The notes under the pieces: generated by a model
What the model saw: the letters and a program-made list of their open reading frames with translations, nothing else
The model's database searches: none
Told to the model about the DNA's origin: nothing
Translations under genes and position numbers: made by a program
Assembly: GCA_963666535.1 (NCBI GenBank)
Contig: OY762913.1
Coordinates: forward strand, 248,001 to 312,000
Source of the DNA: G963666535 sp963666535
GTDB lineage: Bacteria > Bacillota > Clostridia > Oscillospirales > Oscillospiraceae
Length of the DNA stretch: 64,000 nucleotides
Direction: 5' to 3'
Shown: positions 9,017 through 17,945 of the stretch, piece after piece
Position numbering within the stretch: position 1 is the stretch's first letter
How the letters are laid out: each line of letters begins with the position of its first letter

Positions 9017-9367
9017 TTTAATTGCCTCCTTTTATAGAATCTCGCATCTGGTGAATAGACCTCGTCTGTATAAGCCTCAGTATAGAGGTACAGCCCCTGA
9101 AATACAATGTTATTTATGAATAAATATTACATCAAAATGAGAATTTATTTCATTCTACATTCCCGTAGAATTTTCAATCATTTTCGTGTAAAATGTACTT
9201 AATATCACGTAATATGCGTCATTTTTTTAACATACTTGTACTATAGATGTTAATATTATAACACTCTCCTGTTAATTTATTTTTGCAATTTTGTCGAAAA
9301 ATGAATAGTTATTCATTTCACATAGTCGAGCAGATCATCCCGGCAATTACTTAGATGCTAATGTTCG
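9017..9367 (-). other. AT-rich upstream region of the alcohol dehydrogenase gene
   Basis: No gene is seen. On the minus strand it contains a perfect TATAAT (9255-9260) without a good -35 box, and several AT-rich stretches that could be regulator sites. The remaining gap on the far side of repeat C, 9551-9663, shows nothing. Confidence 0.4.
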
Positions 9368-9550
9368 TTCATGTCCACGGAACAAATGCGTCTTGCCGAA
9401 AGAGCAATATTGACTCTTTCGGACGGCAAAGCAGGCTTGTTGTACGGCATTGCATCATAGAGAAGCTGCCCCTTCGGGTATGATAAAATAGCAGTCGGCA
9501 GTCTACGTTTTGTAGACTGCCGACTGCTATTCGGTCTATTCTGTTAAACC
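9368..9550. repeat. Palindrome-array repeat, copy C
   Basis: The left end at 9368-9386 (core GTCCACGGAACAAA) matches the complement of the right end of copy A at 16 of 19 positions. The right end (from 9535) is degenerate. Inside are a 9-bp hairpin (9396-9404/9414-9422) and a perfect 19-bp hairpin (9488-9506/9512-9530, loop GTTTT). It also carries the 37-bp block shared with 7837-7873. Confidence 0.55.
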
Positions 9551-9663
9551 TCCGGCGCATCTCTGATGGCCACACGTTGTCCAAAAATCAACACTGCACG
9601 GACGCTAGTCTTCCTCGCGGTCTGTACGGGCTATATTCCAAAAAAATGCGATCCGTCTCGCCC

Positions 9664-10338
9664 TTACGGTTTGATGGCATAAAAACCCGCCTGCACATAG
9701 CTGCGCCAAAATAACTCCGCGTCCTGAAATCCACAATCGTTCAGCAGTTCCAAATGCTGGCTGCAGGTAATGGGGAAAAATTCCGTCCCATATCTGGCAA
9801 GATGCTCGGCCGCGGCCGCGGTCGTTTTCCCGCGGCTTTGCTGATACCGCCCCCAGCGATCCAGTCCAATCTCGATGCCCCTGTCATGCGCGGGGGCAAT
9901 ATTTTCAAACGTGATGAACACGCCACCCGGCTTTAACGCCTTCCAGCATCTCCTCACCGCCTCCGCCCGCTGGTCTGGTTTGAAATAGTGGTGGCACTGG
10001 ATGGCGGTTACAACATCCATTTCCTCTTTCCATTCCAACTGTTCTGAACCGCATACCGCGAAGTCTATTATCCTTGTTTCGCCAACCAGTTTGCTCTGGG
10101 CGGTGCGGATCATCTCATCCGAAGGGTCGCACAGGAAAAATCGGTAATCCGCAAATTCCCGCAGCGCGCGCGACACCATCTCGCCCGTTCCGCAGCCGGT
10201 ATCCAGCCACTTTGCCCCTTGAAATGCAAATGTTTTCACGAGATCAATGGTGTTGCAGTAAAATTGGGAATAGTACGGAACGGTTTGCTCAATTTTCAGG
10301 TCATACTCCTCCACGCCTATGGGCGTCTTCGTGTTCAT
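9664..10338 (-). CDS. Class I SAM-dependent methyltransferase
   Basis: Soluble methyltransferase of 224 residues. Motif I is LDTGCGTGE (about residues 40-48), followed by an acidic motif II region (FLCDPSDEM) and a motif III-like segment around DVVTAIQCHHYF; these build the SAM-binding Rossmann fold of the Methyltransf_11/25 type. The reading frame is open far upstream, but the ATG at 10338 has AGGAGG 7 bp before it and starts the homologous part, so the upstream extension is rejected. The substrate is unknown. The gene is last in a minus-strand run after the beta-CASP nuclease and DUF975 genes, but a strong hairpin in front makes separate transcription likely. Confidence 0.85.
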   Translation of the reverse strand: MNTKTPIGVEEYDLKIEQTVPYYSQFYCNTIDLVKTFAFQGAKWLDTGCGTGEMVSRALREFADYRFFLCDPSDEMIRTAQSKLVGETRIIDFAVCGSEQLEWKEEMDVVTAIQCHHYFKPDQRAEAVRRCWKALKPGGVFITFENIAPAHDRGIEIGLDRWGRYQQSRGKTTAAAAEHLARYGTEFFPITCSQHLELLNDCGFQDAELFWRSYVQAGFYAIKP

Positions 10339-10433
10339 GGGGATCCCTCCTGCCGTTTTTTGACTCGCGCTATCATTATAAGACGCTGTGAATTCAAATG
10401 CAACGCAGGGGCTAACCCTATCCTCTGCACGCA

Positions 10434-10477
10434 ACCAGGCCGCAATCCGCAGATTAAACTGCGGCTTGCGGCCTGGT
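10434..10477. terminator. Hairpin after the DUF975 gene
   Basis: ACCAGGCCGCAATCCGCAG at 10434-10452 pairs with 10459-10477 across a 6-nt loop, with one bulge. No T run follows on either strand, so its role as a terminator is likely but not certain. Confidence 0.5.
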
Positions 10478-10505
10478 GTTTCACACGGGTAAGTGCAGTT
10501 CCTAC

Positions 10506-11459
10506 TTATAGGAACGGAGTGTCTCCCAACTGCGCTGCGTGGTCCCGCTCCACGACGGCGTTGTAAAAGTTCGCATCGGCAATTCTCGTATAGGGCACCA
10601 GCCACAGCATCAGCGGAACGCACGCAATAATGGCCGCAATCCCAGCCGCAGCGCCGCTGGCGGCGGTGGCGACCGCCGCCTCCAAACCGCCCATTCCACC
10701 GCTGTACGCGCCAAATACGGTTACTCCCACCACAATGCCGATGACCACGCAGATAATCAGCACCAGCAGCAAATACCAGCCCAGAAAGGACAGGCCCAGC
10801 ACAAAGTAAAACTTGGTGTTTCCATGCATCAACTGTTTGCTGCGGCGGATACATGCGTTCACGCCGCTCTCCGGGGCATCAATCAGCACATACGGAGCCA
10901 GCGAATACCGCAGCAACACAATGACATAGAATACCAGCGCCACAAGATAAACCACCACGGCAATCACGATAGACACCCCAAAGCTGCTGATAAAATTCAT
11001 CGCCAGCATGATGATAATAACCGCCGGCACCATGATGGCGAGGCCCCACAGCAGGGCGTACACGCCAATCAGGAGGTTCATTAAAATCACACGGCCCGCC
11101 ATGCCAAAGCCATCCAGCAGGGTGGCATAACCGGCCTCTCCGTGCCGGGAGATCCGCAGAGACCACACGCTGTATCCAAATCCCATCACCGCACTGTACA
11201 AAATCAGCAAAATGGAAAGAAAGATGCTGATCATCACGCTGCTGCCGGAAAAGGCATACGCCATGGCCGCAGTGGGATCATATCCCTGCGCCACCAGTTC
11301 GGTATAGTCTGCAAGGGGGTTGTCTGTAAACAAGTTCACTACGCTTACCAGCACGGTGGTCAGCAGAACGTATACCAGCGTTACCCGCCAATACCGGGGT
11401 TTGGTTTCCCCCATGGCGGCTTTGGCCGCAAGCTTCATCTCTTTTCTGTTTAACTCCAT
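10506..11459 (-). CDS. DUF975-family integral membrane protein
   Basis: Membrane protein of 317 residues with about six hydrophobic segments, matching the DUF975 family common in Clostridia; its function is unknown. The charged N-terminus (MELNRKEMKLAAKAAM) is typical of the family and supports the ATG at 11459, which has GAGGAA 8 bp upstream. An ATG two codons earlier lies directly on the ribosome site and is less likely. A glycine- and alanine-rich stretch near residues 255-285 lies between helices. The gene follows the beta-CASP nuclease gene by 31 bp on the same strand and is probably in its operon. Confidence 0.8.
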   Translation of the reverse strand: MELNRKEMKLAAKAAMGETKPRYWRVTLVYVLLTTVLVSVVNLFTDNPLADYTELVAQGYDPTAAMAYAFSGSSVMISIFLSILLILYSAVMGFGYSVWSLRISRHGEAGYATLLDGFGMAGRVILMNLLIGVYALLWGLAIMVPAVIIIMLAMNFISSFGVSIVIAVVVYLVALVFYVIVLLRYSLAPYVLIDAPESGVNACIRRSKQLMHGNTKFYFVLGLSFLGWYLLLVLIICVVIGIVVGVTVFGAYSGGMGGLEAAVATAASGAAAGIAAIIACVPLMLWLVPYTRIADANFYNAVVERDHAAQLGDTPFL

Positions 11460-11490
11460 GGTCATTTCCTCGCTCTCTCCAATTTCTCTC

Positions 11491-13089
11491 TCACTGCTGC
11501 CATTTGTCGACCAACTGCTTGATCTGGTCGGCCAGTGCACCCAAATCGCGGTTGGGACGGCCGCGGCTGTCTCCCACCGCGTCCTGCAGCAGCTTTGCCA
11601 TGTCCTCCAACCGGCGATAGGCAGGGGATATGGCAGCCGCGCCATCAGCAGCACGCTTGCGCTCAATGACAATGCCCTCCGCCAGCTTTTTGTTGGCAGC
11701 CAAATCATAAACCTCTTCATACAGGGGCGCGTGGGCGGGGAATCCGCGGTCCTTCAGCGCGTTTGCGTAAATCTCGGTCACCTTGTCGTCGCCATGAACC
11801 ACGAACACCTGCCCGGGAACGGGTTTGAACTGATCCATCCACGCCAGCAGATGATCTCGGTCGGCATGGGAGGACAATCCCTTGAAATTGACGATTTTGG
11901 CCTTAACGGCAATTTCCTCTCCGAACAGCTTAACAGACGTGGCGCCCTCCAGCAAACGACGGCCAAGGCTCCCCTCCGCCTGAAAACCCACAAACACAAT
12001 GGTGCTCTCCGGACGCCACAAATTGTGCTTCAGGTGATGGCGAATGCGGCCGGCGTCGCACATGCCGGAGGCGGAAATAATAACCTTGGGGATCTTGTCC
12101 ATATTCAGCGCCTTGGACTCCTCGCTGGACTCCACCAAGGTCAGGTTGGGGAACTCGAACAGATTCTTGCCGCCCTGCACCAGCTGCAAGGCTTCTTCAT
12201 CCAGATAACCGTGAAGGTCTCCCTCGAAAATTTTGGTCGCCGATCCGGCCAGCGGACTGTCCACGCACACCAGGAAGTTGGGCGCATTCTTAACCAAATT
12301 TTTCTCCTTGATCTCTCGAATGAAATACAAAAGCTCCTGCGTGCGTCCCACAGCAAAAGCGGGGATGACCACGTTGCCGCCGCGGGCAAAGCTCTCGTCG
12401 ATGACCTTAGCCAGCGCCTCGGTATAGCTCTCCGGCGGCTCATGGTTGCGGTCGCCATATGTGCTTTCGGTCACCACATAGTCAGCATCCTTCATGGGCT
12501 GTGGGTTGCGGATAATCGGCTGATCCACATTGCCCAGATCGCCGGAAAAGACGATTTTCTTTGTCACATCGCCCTCGGTCAGCCAAAGCTCCACGCAGGC
12601 AGAACCCAGCAGATGTCCCGCATCGGTAAAGCGGACCTGAGCGCCGTCACACAGGTCGAACTGCTTGCCGTATTCAAAAACTTCCACCTGCTTCAGCGCC
12701 GCTTCGGCATCCGCCACCGTATACAGCGGCTCCACGGGCTCGCGACCCGCGCGCTTGCCCTTCTGGTTCTTCCACTGGGCATCGCTTTCCTGAATATGTG
12801 CGGAATCACGAAGCATGATGGACATAAGCTGCCCCGTTAGACGGGTGGTAATAATTTTACCCTGAAACCCGTTTTTCACCAGCAGAGGAATGCGGCCGGA
12901 GTGATCAATGTGTGCATGGGTCACAATCACATAATCAATATAGTTCGGCTCAAAACCCAGTGCATTGTCATTGTACTCGTCCCGGCCTTGCTGCAGGCCG
13001 CAGTCAATCAGAATCTTTTTCCCGTTTACCTCGATGCAATGGCAGCTGCCGGTCACGGCGTGGGCAGCTCCGAAAAAGGTTACTTTCAT
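11491..13089 (-). CDS. Beta-CASP metallo-beta-lactamase RNA nuclease
   Basis: RNA-processing hydrolase of 532 residues, related to CPSF-73/YSH1-type exonucleases of bacteria. The N-terminal metallo-beta-lactamase domain has the zinc motif HAHIDHSG; the beta-CASP domain lies about residues 215-400. A final RMMBL domain carries HADRDHLL and a late conserved HGDD. The C-terminal 70 residues (about 465-532) are a charged tail. The ATG at 13089 is chosen because AGGAGG stands 11 bp upstream; a GTG at 13101 overlaps that site. No membrane segment is present, so it acts in the cytosol. Pyruvate kinase lies upstream on the same strand but is separated by hairpins. Confidence 0.9.
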   Translation of the reverse strand: MKVTFFGAAHAVTGSCHCIEVNGKKILIDCGLQQGRDEYNDNALGFEPNYIDYVIVTHAHIDHSGRIPLLVKNGFQGKIITTRLTGQLMSIMLRDSAHIQESDAQWKNQKGKRAGREPVEPLYTVADAEAALKQVEVFEYGKQFDLCDGAQVRFTDAGHLLGSACVELWLTEGDVTKKIVFSGDLGNVDQPIIRNPQPMKDADYVVTESTYGDRNHEPPESYTEALAKVIDESFARGGNVVIPAFAVGRTQELLYFIREIKEKNLVKNAPNFLVCVDSPLAGSATKIFEGDLHGYLDEEALQLVQGGKNLFEFPNLTLVESSEESKALNMDKIPKVIISASGMCDAGRIRHHLKHNLWRPESTIVFVGFQAEGSLGRRLLEGATSVKLFGEEIAVKAKIVNFKGLSSHADRDHLLAWMDQFKPVPGQVFVVHGDDKVTEIYANALKDRGFPAHAPLYEEVYDLAANKKLAEGIVIERKRAADGAAAISPAYRRLEDMAKLLQDAVGDSRGRPNRDLGALADQIKQLVDKWQQ

Positions 13090-13270
13090 AAATAGGGGCA
13101 CCTCCTATATAGTCTATGGAACATATTGTATTACTTTTAGCAAAAAAAGTAAAGGGCGGTCGGCCCAAGCATGGAAGCGTCTTCTACAGGTCCCTGGTTT
13201 TTCTGCCCACACCACAGCATCCAGCAACATCAAAGTCTTTCAAGTGGTTTTTACTATTATGAAGTTGCAG

Positions 13271-13306
13271 ACAGAGCCGTCCGCCCTTTAGGGCGGACGG
13301 CTCTGT
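13271..13306. terminator. Hairpin after the pyruvate kinase gene
   Basis: A perfect 16-bp stem (13271-13286 with 13291-13306) has a TTTA loop. There is no T run on either side. A second AT-rich hairpin (TTACTTTT with AAAAGTAA) lies near 13131-13152. Confidence 0.55.
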
Positions 13307-13335
13307 CAAGGAAAAGCGTCCTCTTGTCTCTGGCT

Positions 13336-14757
13336 TTATCTCACCGTGTCCACCCGAATCAGATTGGTGGACCCCACGCGGCCAACGGGAACCCCAGCTG
13401 TTATCACCACCGTGTCTCCCCGCTCCACCTGCCCCTCTCTCAGGGCGCAGGCCATTGTCTCAGCAAAGACTTCGTCGGTGGATTCCGCACTTCTCATCAG
13501 ATAGGCCCTGGTGCCCCAGGTAAGAGAAAGCGCTCTGCGGGTGTGCTCTGTGGTCGTCACCGCCACGATCGGGCAGGCAGGGCGGAACCGCGCGATCATG
13601 CGGGCGGTATGTCCTGACTGCGTTGGTGCAAGGATTGCCGTGGCCTTTAAGTCCATGGCGGTCAGACAGCAGCTGTGGGCAATGGCGTCGTTGATCGAGC
13701 CGCCATCACCCTGCCCTGCGCACTCCCCAAAGCGACCCCAGTAGTCAATGGCCCCCTCGGCGGTCACCGCAATCTCAGCCATGGTTTTCAGCGCCTCTAC
13801 CGGATATTTACCAGAAGCGGTCTCGCCGGAGAGCATCACCGCGCTGGTTCCGTCAAACACGGCGTTGGCCACGTCGGACACTTCCGCCCGGGTAGGACGG
13901 GGATTGCGGATCATGGAATCCAGCATCTGGGTGGCCGTGATCACCGGCTTGCCCCTGCGCAGTGTCTCCTTAATCATCCTTTTCTGCAAAATAGGCACCT
14001 GGGGGGCGGGTATTTCAACCCCAAGGTCACCTCGGGCCACCATAATACCGTCGGCCGCCCCCAGAATCTCCATGAGGTTGTCCACGCCCTCCCGATTCTC
14101 AATCTTGGCAATTACAGCAATCTTGTCCCCACCCCATTTGCGCAGCTCTGACCGGATATCGGCGATGTCCGACGCCTTCCGTACGAAGGAGGCCGCCACC
14201 ATGTCAAAGTCCTCTTCCGCGGCAAACCGCAGGTCGGCTCTGTCCCGTTCGGTCAGGGAGGGCAAATCAATGCGCACATCGGGGATATTGATGCTCTTGT
14301 TGTTGGACAGTACGCCTCCGCTCTCCACGGTGCAGATCATGTCCCGCCCTTTGATTTCCTTTACCCGCAAGCCGATCAGCCCATCGTCCAACAGGATGCC
14401 GCAACCCGGAGTCAGCTCCTTGTGCAGATTCCCATAGGTCACTGACACCCTCGCCTCGTTCCCTTCGATTTCTTCTGTGGTCAAAATAAAGGTCTGGCCG
14501 ATTTCCAACTCCACGCTGCCGTTTTCAAAGGTCTTGATGCGGATTTCCGGCCCTTTGGTGTCCAGAATAGCAGCGATGGGCAGCTTCAGCTCCGTCCGCA
14601 CTTTTTTGAGCAGGTCCAGCTGCTCCCTATGGCTTTCGTGGGTTCCGTGAGAAAAATTGAACCGCGCGGCGTCCATTCCGGCTTCCGCCAGCGCACGGAC
14701 AGCTTCCTCGCTGTCCACTGCGGGGCCTAGCGTACAAATAATTTTCGTTTTTCGCAT
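13336..14757 (-). CDS. pyk: Pyruvate kinase
   Basis: Glycolytic enzyme converting phosphoenolpyruvate and ADP to pyruvate and ATP; 473 residues, full length. The N-terminus RKTKIICTLGPA, the substrate loop ARFNFSHG, the active-site lysine region VIAKIENREG and the signature GDLGVEIP are all present. The C-terminal allosteric domain covers about residues 345-473. The extra PEP-utilizer domain seen in Bacillus is absent. The ATG at 14757 has GGAGGAG in front. A candidate promoter lies 52 bp upstream (-10 edge) and a hairpin follows the gene, so it is probably monocistronic. Confidence 0.97.
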   Translation of the reverse strand: MRKTKIICTLGPAVDSEEAVRALAEAGMDAARFNFSHGTHESHREQLDLLKKVRTELKLPIAAILDTKGPEIRIKTFENGSVELEIGQTFILTTEEIEGNEARVSVTYGNLHKELTPGCGILLDDGLIGLRVKEIKGRDMICTVESGGVLSNNKSINIPDVRIDLPSLTERDRADLRFAAEEDFDMVAASFVRKASDIADIRSELRKWGGDKIAVIAKIENREGVDNLMEILGAADGIMVARGDLGVEIPAPQVPILQKRMIKETLRRGKPVITATQMLDSMIRNPRPTRAEVSDVANAVFDGTSAVMLSGETASGKYPVEALKTMAEIAVTAEGAIDYWGRFGECAGQGDGGSINDAIAHSCCLTAMDLKATAILAPTQSGHTARMIARFRPACPIVAVTTTEHTRRALSLTWGTRAYLMRSAESTDEVFAETMACALREGQVERGDTVVITAGVPVGRVGSTNLIRVDTVR

Positions 14758-14808
14758 GGTGGTCTCCTCCCGTGCGCGGCATCCCTGCGCCGCGCTCCTA
14801 ATTGATAC

Positions 14809-14837
14809 AGTGTACTACAAGTCCGGCTTCATTTCAA
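14809..14837 (-). promoter_or_regulatory. Candidate promoter of pyruvate kinase
   Basis: On the minus strand, TTGAAA (complement of 14832-14837) and TACACT (complement of 14809-14814) are 17 bp apart. Confidence 0.55.
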
Positions 14838-14876
14838 CGTAGCCTGCCGTTGTTTTTCGTGCATTTTCCGCCCGCC

Positions 14877-14887
14877 TGTGGTACAAT
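14877..14887 (+). promoter_or_regulatory. Extended -10 element before the ClC gene
   Basis: CTGTGGTACAAT ends at 14887. It contains the TG of an extended -10 element and no good -35. The same TGGTACAAT word occurs before cysK (37647-37655) and the rhomboid gene (52058-52066). Confidence 0.45.
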
Positions 14888-15021
14888 AACTGCAAAAATA
14901 GTTATGATAGGCACAAAGTGCCCCGGCGCTGAAATTTCAGCCGCGGTGCGTCCCGCACCCATGGGCGTATGATCTCATACTTGTTGTTTTGCGTTTCGAT
15001 AATGGAAAGGATTTGAGCAAA

Positions 15022-16278
15022 GTGGAAACCCCCTCCAGCAATTTGCAAATTGCGCGATTTCAAATTATCTCGTTTTTGAAGTGGCTCCTCTTCGCCTGTG
15101 TGGTCGGCGTAGTGGTCGGCATTGTGGGCGTAGCGTTCCACTTTGGAATTGGCGTTGCCCTTGATCTGCGGCGTGACCATCCATGGCTGCTGTACCTCCT
15201 GCCTGTAGCAGGACTTTTTATCGTTTGGCTCTATCAGGTCACCGATATGAGTCAGGATAAGGGCACCAACTTTATCCTCATTGCGGTCCGCTCCAACTGG
15301 CGGCTGCGACTTCGTACCGCCCCTCTCATTTTCGTCTGTACGATTCTTACCCACCTTTGCGGCGGCTCGGCAGGTCGGGAAGGGGCGGCTCTTCAGCTGG
15401 GCGGTTCCATCTCGGCCGCGCTGGGTCGGGCGGTCCATCTGGATGAGCAGGACTCCCACATCATCACCATGTGCGGCATGGCCGCCGGCTTTGCCGCTCT
15501 GTTTGGCACCCCCATCGCCGCTGCGGTATTCGCTATGGAGGTCGTCAGCGTCGGCGTCATGTATTACGCGGCCGCCGTTCCATGCATCTTGGCCGCTCTC
15601 ATTGCCGCCCAGCTGTCTCCCCTGCTGGGTCTCCCCGCTACCAGCTATCTTCTCTCCGGGGTCCCGGCGGTTTCCTTCCCTGTACTTGCCCAAATGATAG
15701 GGTTGGGCATCTCCTTCGCCTTGCTTTCTATGGTATTCTGTAAAACCATGCACGTCGCCCCCGCTCTGTACTGTAACTATCTGCCCAACCCCTATCTCCG
15801 GGTGGTGGTAGGTGGTGTCCTTATTATCCTGCTTACGTTGGCTGTGCAGACAACGGACTATAACGGTGTCGGCTCCCAGGTCATTGCCCGGGCCATCAGC
15901 GGCAGCGCGGTGCCTTATGCCTTCGTGCTGAAACTTCTCTTCACCGCCCTCACACTGGGCTGCGGCTTTAAGGGCGGCGAAATCGTACCCGCCTTTTTTG
16001 TGGGGGCCACCTTCGGATGTGTCGTTGCCCCTCTGCTGGGTGTCTCAGCCAACTTTGGCGCAGCGCTGGGGCTGGTCGCTGTGTTCTGTGGCGTCACCAA
16101 CTGTCCCATGACCTCGATTCTGCTTTCCTATGAGTTATTCGGTGGGAAGGGGCTGCCGCTGTTCGCCCTGTGCTGTGCCGTGTCCTATATGCTCTCCGGC
16201 TACTCCGGTCTATATCATGCCCAAAAGATTACTTATTCCAAATTCAAGGCCAAGTATCTTGACTGGAACGCCAAATAA
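15022..16278 (+). CDS. ClC-family chloride channel/antiporter
   Basis: Membrane anion channel or proton-coupled antiporter of about 418 residues with ten or more hydrophobic segments. The conserved filter-region motif appears as GGSAGREGA (the family's GxGREGP variant), and a later segment has GGEIVPAFFVGA. There is no C-terminal CBS domain. Starts are uncertain: GTG at 15022 has GGAAAGG 11 bp upstream and is preferred; TTG at 15013 or 14989 would add a few residues. ClC proteins without CBS can export fluoride or chloride. No fluoride riboswitch is recognisable upstream. The last codons lie inside a direct repeat that is duplicated downstream. Confidence 0.88.
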   Translation: METPSSNLQIARFQIISFLKWLLFACVVGVVVGIVGVAFHFGIGVALDLRRDHPWLLYLLPVAGLFIVWLYQVTDMSQDKGTNFILIAVRSNWRLRLRTAPLIFVCTILTHLCGGSAGREGAALQLGGSISAALGRAVHLDEQDSHIITMCGMAAGFAALFGTPIAAAVFAMEVVSVGVMYYAAAVPCILAALIAAQLSPLLGLPATSYLLSGVPAVSFPVLAQMIGLGISFALLSMVFCKTMHVAPALYCNYLPNPYLRVVVGGVLIILLTLAVQTTDYNGVGSQVIARAISGSAVPYAFVLKLLFTALTLGCGFKGGEIVPAFFVGATFGCVVAPLLGVSANFGAALGLVAVFCGVTNCPMTSILLSYELFGGKGLPLFALCCAVSYMLSGYSGLYHAQKITYSKFKAKYLDWNAK

Positions 16279-16376
16279 GCCTCCTCCTCCGCAAAAAATG
16301 CCGTGCGCCCTCGGCTCACCTGTTTTTTTGTCTCCGGGTGGTCTTATTTGTCTGCTCCCGCGGGCTTCTCATTTCT
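16268..16376 (+). repeat. Direct repeat, copy 1 (contains the ClC stop codon)
   Basis: About 109 bp, repeated 136 bp downstream with few differences. It starts in the last ClC codons (ACGCCAAATAAGCC) and runs through a seven-T tract to CTTCTCATTTCT. Confidence 0.9.
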
Positions 16377-16403
16377 TCCTGTCGTGCTCCGCCCGCTCCG
16401 CTT

Positions 16404-16511
16404 ACGCCAAATAAGCCTCCCCCTCCGCAAAAAATGCCGTGCGCCTCCGCTCACCTGTTTTTTTGTCTCCGGGCGGTCTTATTTGTCTGCTCCCGCGGGC
16501 TTCTCATTTCT
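16404..16511 (+). repeat. Direct repeat, copy 2
   Basis: Second copy of the 109-bp unit, with one base deleted and a few substitutions. It ends 6 bp before the AAGGAGG of the MBOAT gene. The whole ClC-MBOAT gap is this tandem arrangement plus a 27-bp spacer. Confidence 0.9.
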
Positions 16512-16528
16512 GAAAAGGAGGTATCTCC

Positions 16529-17935
16529 GTGCTTTTTTCCACCACCGTGTTTATCGCCTGGTTCTTCCCCTGCGTTCTGCTGGGTTATTTCGTTCTCTTC
16601 CGCCGTTCCCGTCCGGCGCAGAATATGTTCCTGCTGATTGTCTCCCTCTTCTTCTACGCATGGGGGGAGCCTTGGTTTGTTCTGGTCATGATCGCCTCCA
16701 TCGTGTTTAACTGGGTCATGGGGCTGTGGGTGGATGCCCGCAAGCGCACCTCCCGCTCCACTGTGCTCCCCATCGTGGCAGATCTGGTTGGCAATCTGGG
16801 CGTACTATTTGTATTCAAATATCTCACCTTCACGCTGGATAATATCAACGCCCTGTTCGGCGCAAACCTCCTGATCCCCATCATTGGGCTTCCCATCGGC
16901 ATTTCCTTCTTCACCTTTCAGGCCATCTCCTATGTGCTGGACGTGAACAATGGTTCGGGGGATGTGCAGCGCAATCCCTTTTACGTCGGACTTTACATCT
17001 CCTTCTTCCCCCAGCTCATCGCTGGTCCCATCGTAAAATACCGCACGGTAGCCGCTGAAATTGAGGGCCGCGTGGAAACATGGGAGGATTTCACCCACGG
17101 CGTTTGCCGCTTTCTCACCGGCCTTTCCAAGAAGGTCTTGCTGGCGAACCAACTGGCTGTAGTGGCGAAAGCAACCTCTGGGATCGCCGGGGACGAACTG
17201 TCGGTCTCCATGGCTTGGCTGGGCAGCATCGCCTATTGTCTGCAGCTTTATTTTGACTATTCCGGGTATGCCGATATGGCCATCGGGATGGGCCGTATGT
17301 TTGGCTTTCACTTTTTAGAGGACTTTAACTACCCTTACATCTCCACCTCCATTAGTGAATTTTGGCGGCGTTGGCATATTTCCATGTCCACCTGGTTCCG
17401 GGACTACGTCTACTTCCCACTGGGCGGCAGCCGGGTCAAAACCAAACGGCGGGTACTGCTGAATCTGCTGATTGTCTGGCTCTGCACCGGCATTTGGCAC
17501 GGGGCCAACTGGACCTTTGTCGTCTGGGGTCTAATGTATTATGTGTGTCTGGTGCTGGAAAAACTCACCGGCTTCCCCAAAGCGCTTCCCAAATGGGTGG
17601 GCTGGCTCTATACGATGCTGGTTTTAAACTTCACTCGGGTCATTTTCCGGGCGGATAACCTCTCTTCCGGTGTGAGCTACTGCCTGACCATGCTGGGTCT
17701 TGGCTCAGGCGGGCTATGGCAGGCGGAAACAGGCCTGTATCTCAGTCAGTACGCCGTGGCGCTCATCCTGGGCATGATTTTCTCCACGCCCATCATGAAG
17801 TGGGTCGAGGAAAAAAGTCAGCATCTTGCGGTTGCGGAGGTGGGACGAGCCATTATCCTGCTGGCACTGTTTCTGATTTGCCTGTGCTATCTGGTCAAGG
17901 GGAGCTATAACCCCTTCATTTACTTCAATTTTTAA
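16529..17935 (+). CDS. MBOAT-family O-acyltransferase (AlgI/DltB-like)
   Basis: Polytopic membrane acyltransferase of 468 residues that moves acyl groups, usually acetyl, across the membrane to an extracellular acceptor. It has about ten hydrophobic segments, the AlgI-type segment FNYPYISTSISEFWRRWHIS, and the invariant histidine in GIWHGANWTFVVWG. The start is GTG at 16529 with AAGGAGGT 8 bp upstream. An AlgX/DHHW-type partner starts 10 bp after its stop, the usual two-gene arrangement for O-acetylation of cell-wall polymers or exopolysaccharides. The acceptor polymer cannot be named from the sequence. Confidence 0.92.
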   Translation: MLFSTTVFIAWFFPCVLLGYFVLFRRSRPAQNMFLLIVSLFFYAWGEPWFVLVMIASIVFNWVMGLWVDARKRTSRSTVLPIVADLVGNLGVLFVFKYLTFTLDNINALFGANLLIPIIGLPIGISFFTFQAISYVLDVNNGSGDVQRNPFYVGLYISFFPQLIAGPIVKYRTVAAEIEGRVETWEDFTHGVCRFLTGLSKKVLLANQLAVVAKATSGIAGDELSVSMAWLGSIAYCLQLYFDYSGYADMAIGMGRMFGFHFLEDFNYPYISTSISEFWRRWHISMSTWFRDYVYFPLGGSRVKTKRRVLLNLLIVWLCTGIWHGANWTFVVWGLMYYVCLVLEKLTGFPKALPKWVGWLYTMLVLNFTRVIFRADNLSSGVSYCLTMLGLGSGGLWQAETGLYLSQYAVALILGMIFSTPIMKWVEEKSQHLAVAEVGRAIILLALFLICLCYLVKGSYNPFIYFNF

Positions 17936-17945
17936 GGGAGGCCGG

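Noticed and set aside
10339..10854. N-terminal extension of the methyltransferase frame
   Set aside because: It crosses a strong hairpin and overlaps the DUF975 gene; the ATG at 10338 has the AGGAGG site.
11320..12840. 506-codon open frame opposite the beta-CASP nuclease
   Set aside because: The minus-strand frame has HAHIDHSG and the full nuclease domains; the plus frame is a high-GC shadow.
14888..15021. Fluoride riboswitch before the ClC gene
   Set aside because: I looked for the conserved GGNGAUGG start and the downstream CUCC-like pairing and did not find them; nothing comparable precedes crcB either.
14902..15753. Minus-strand frame opposite the start of the ClC gene
   Set aside because: Highly charged composition without any motif; it overlaps conserved ClC helices.
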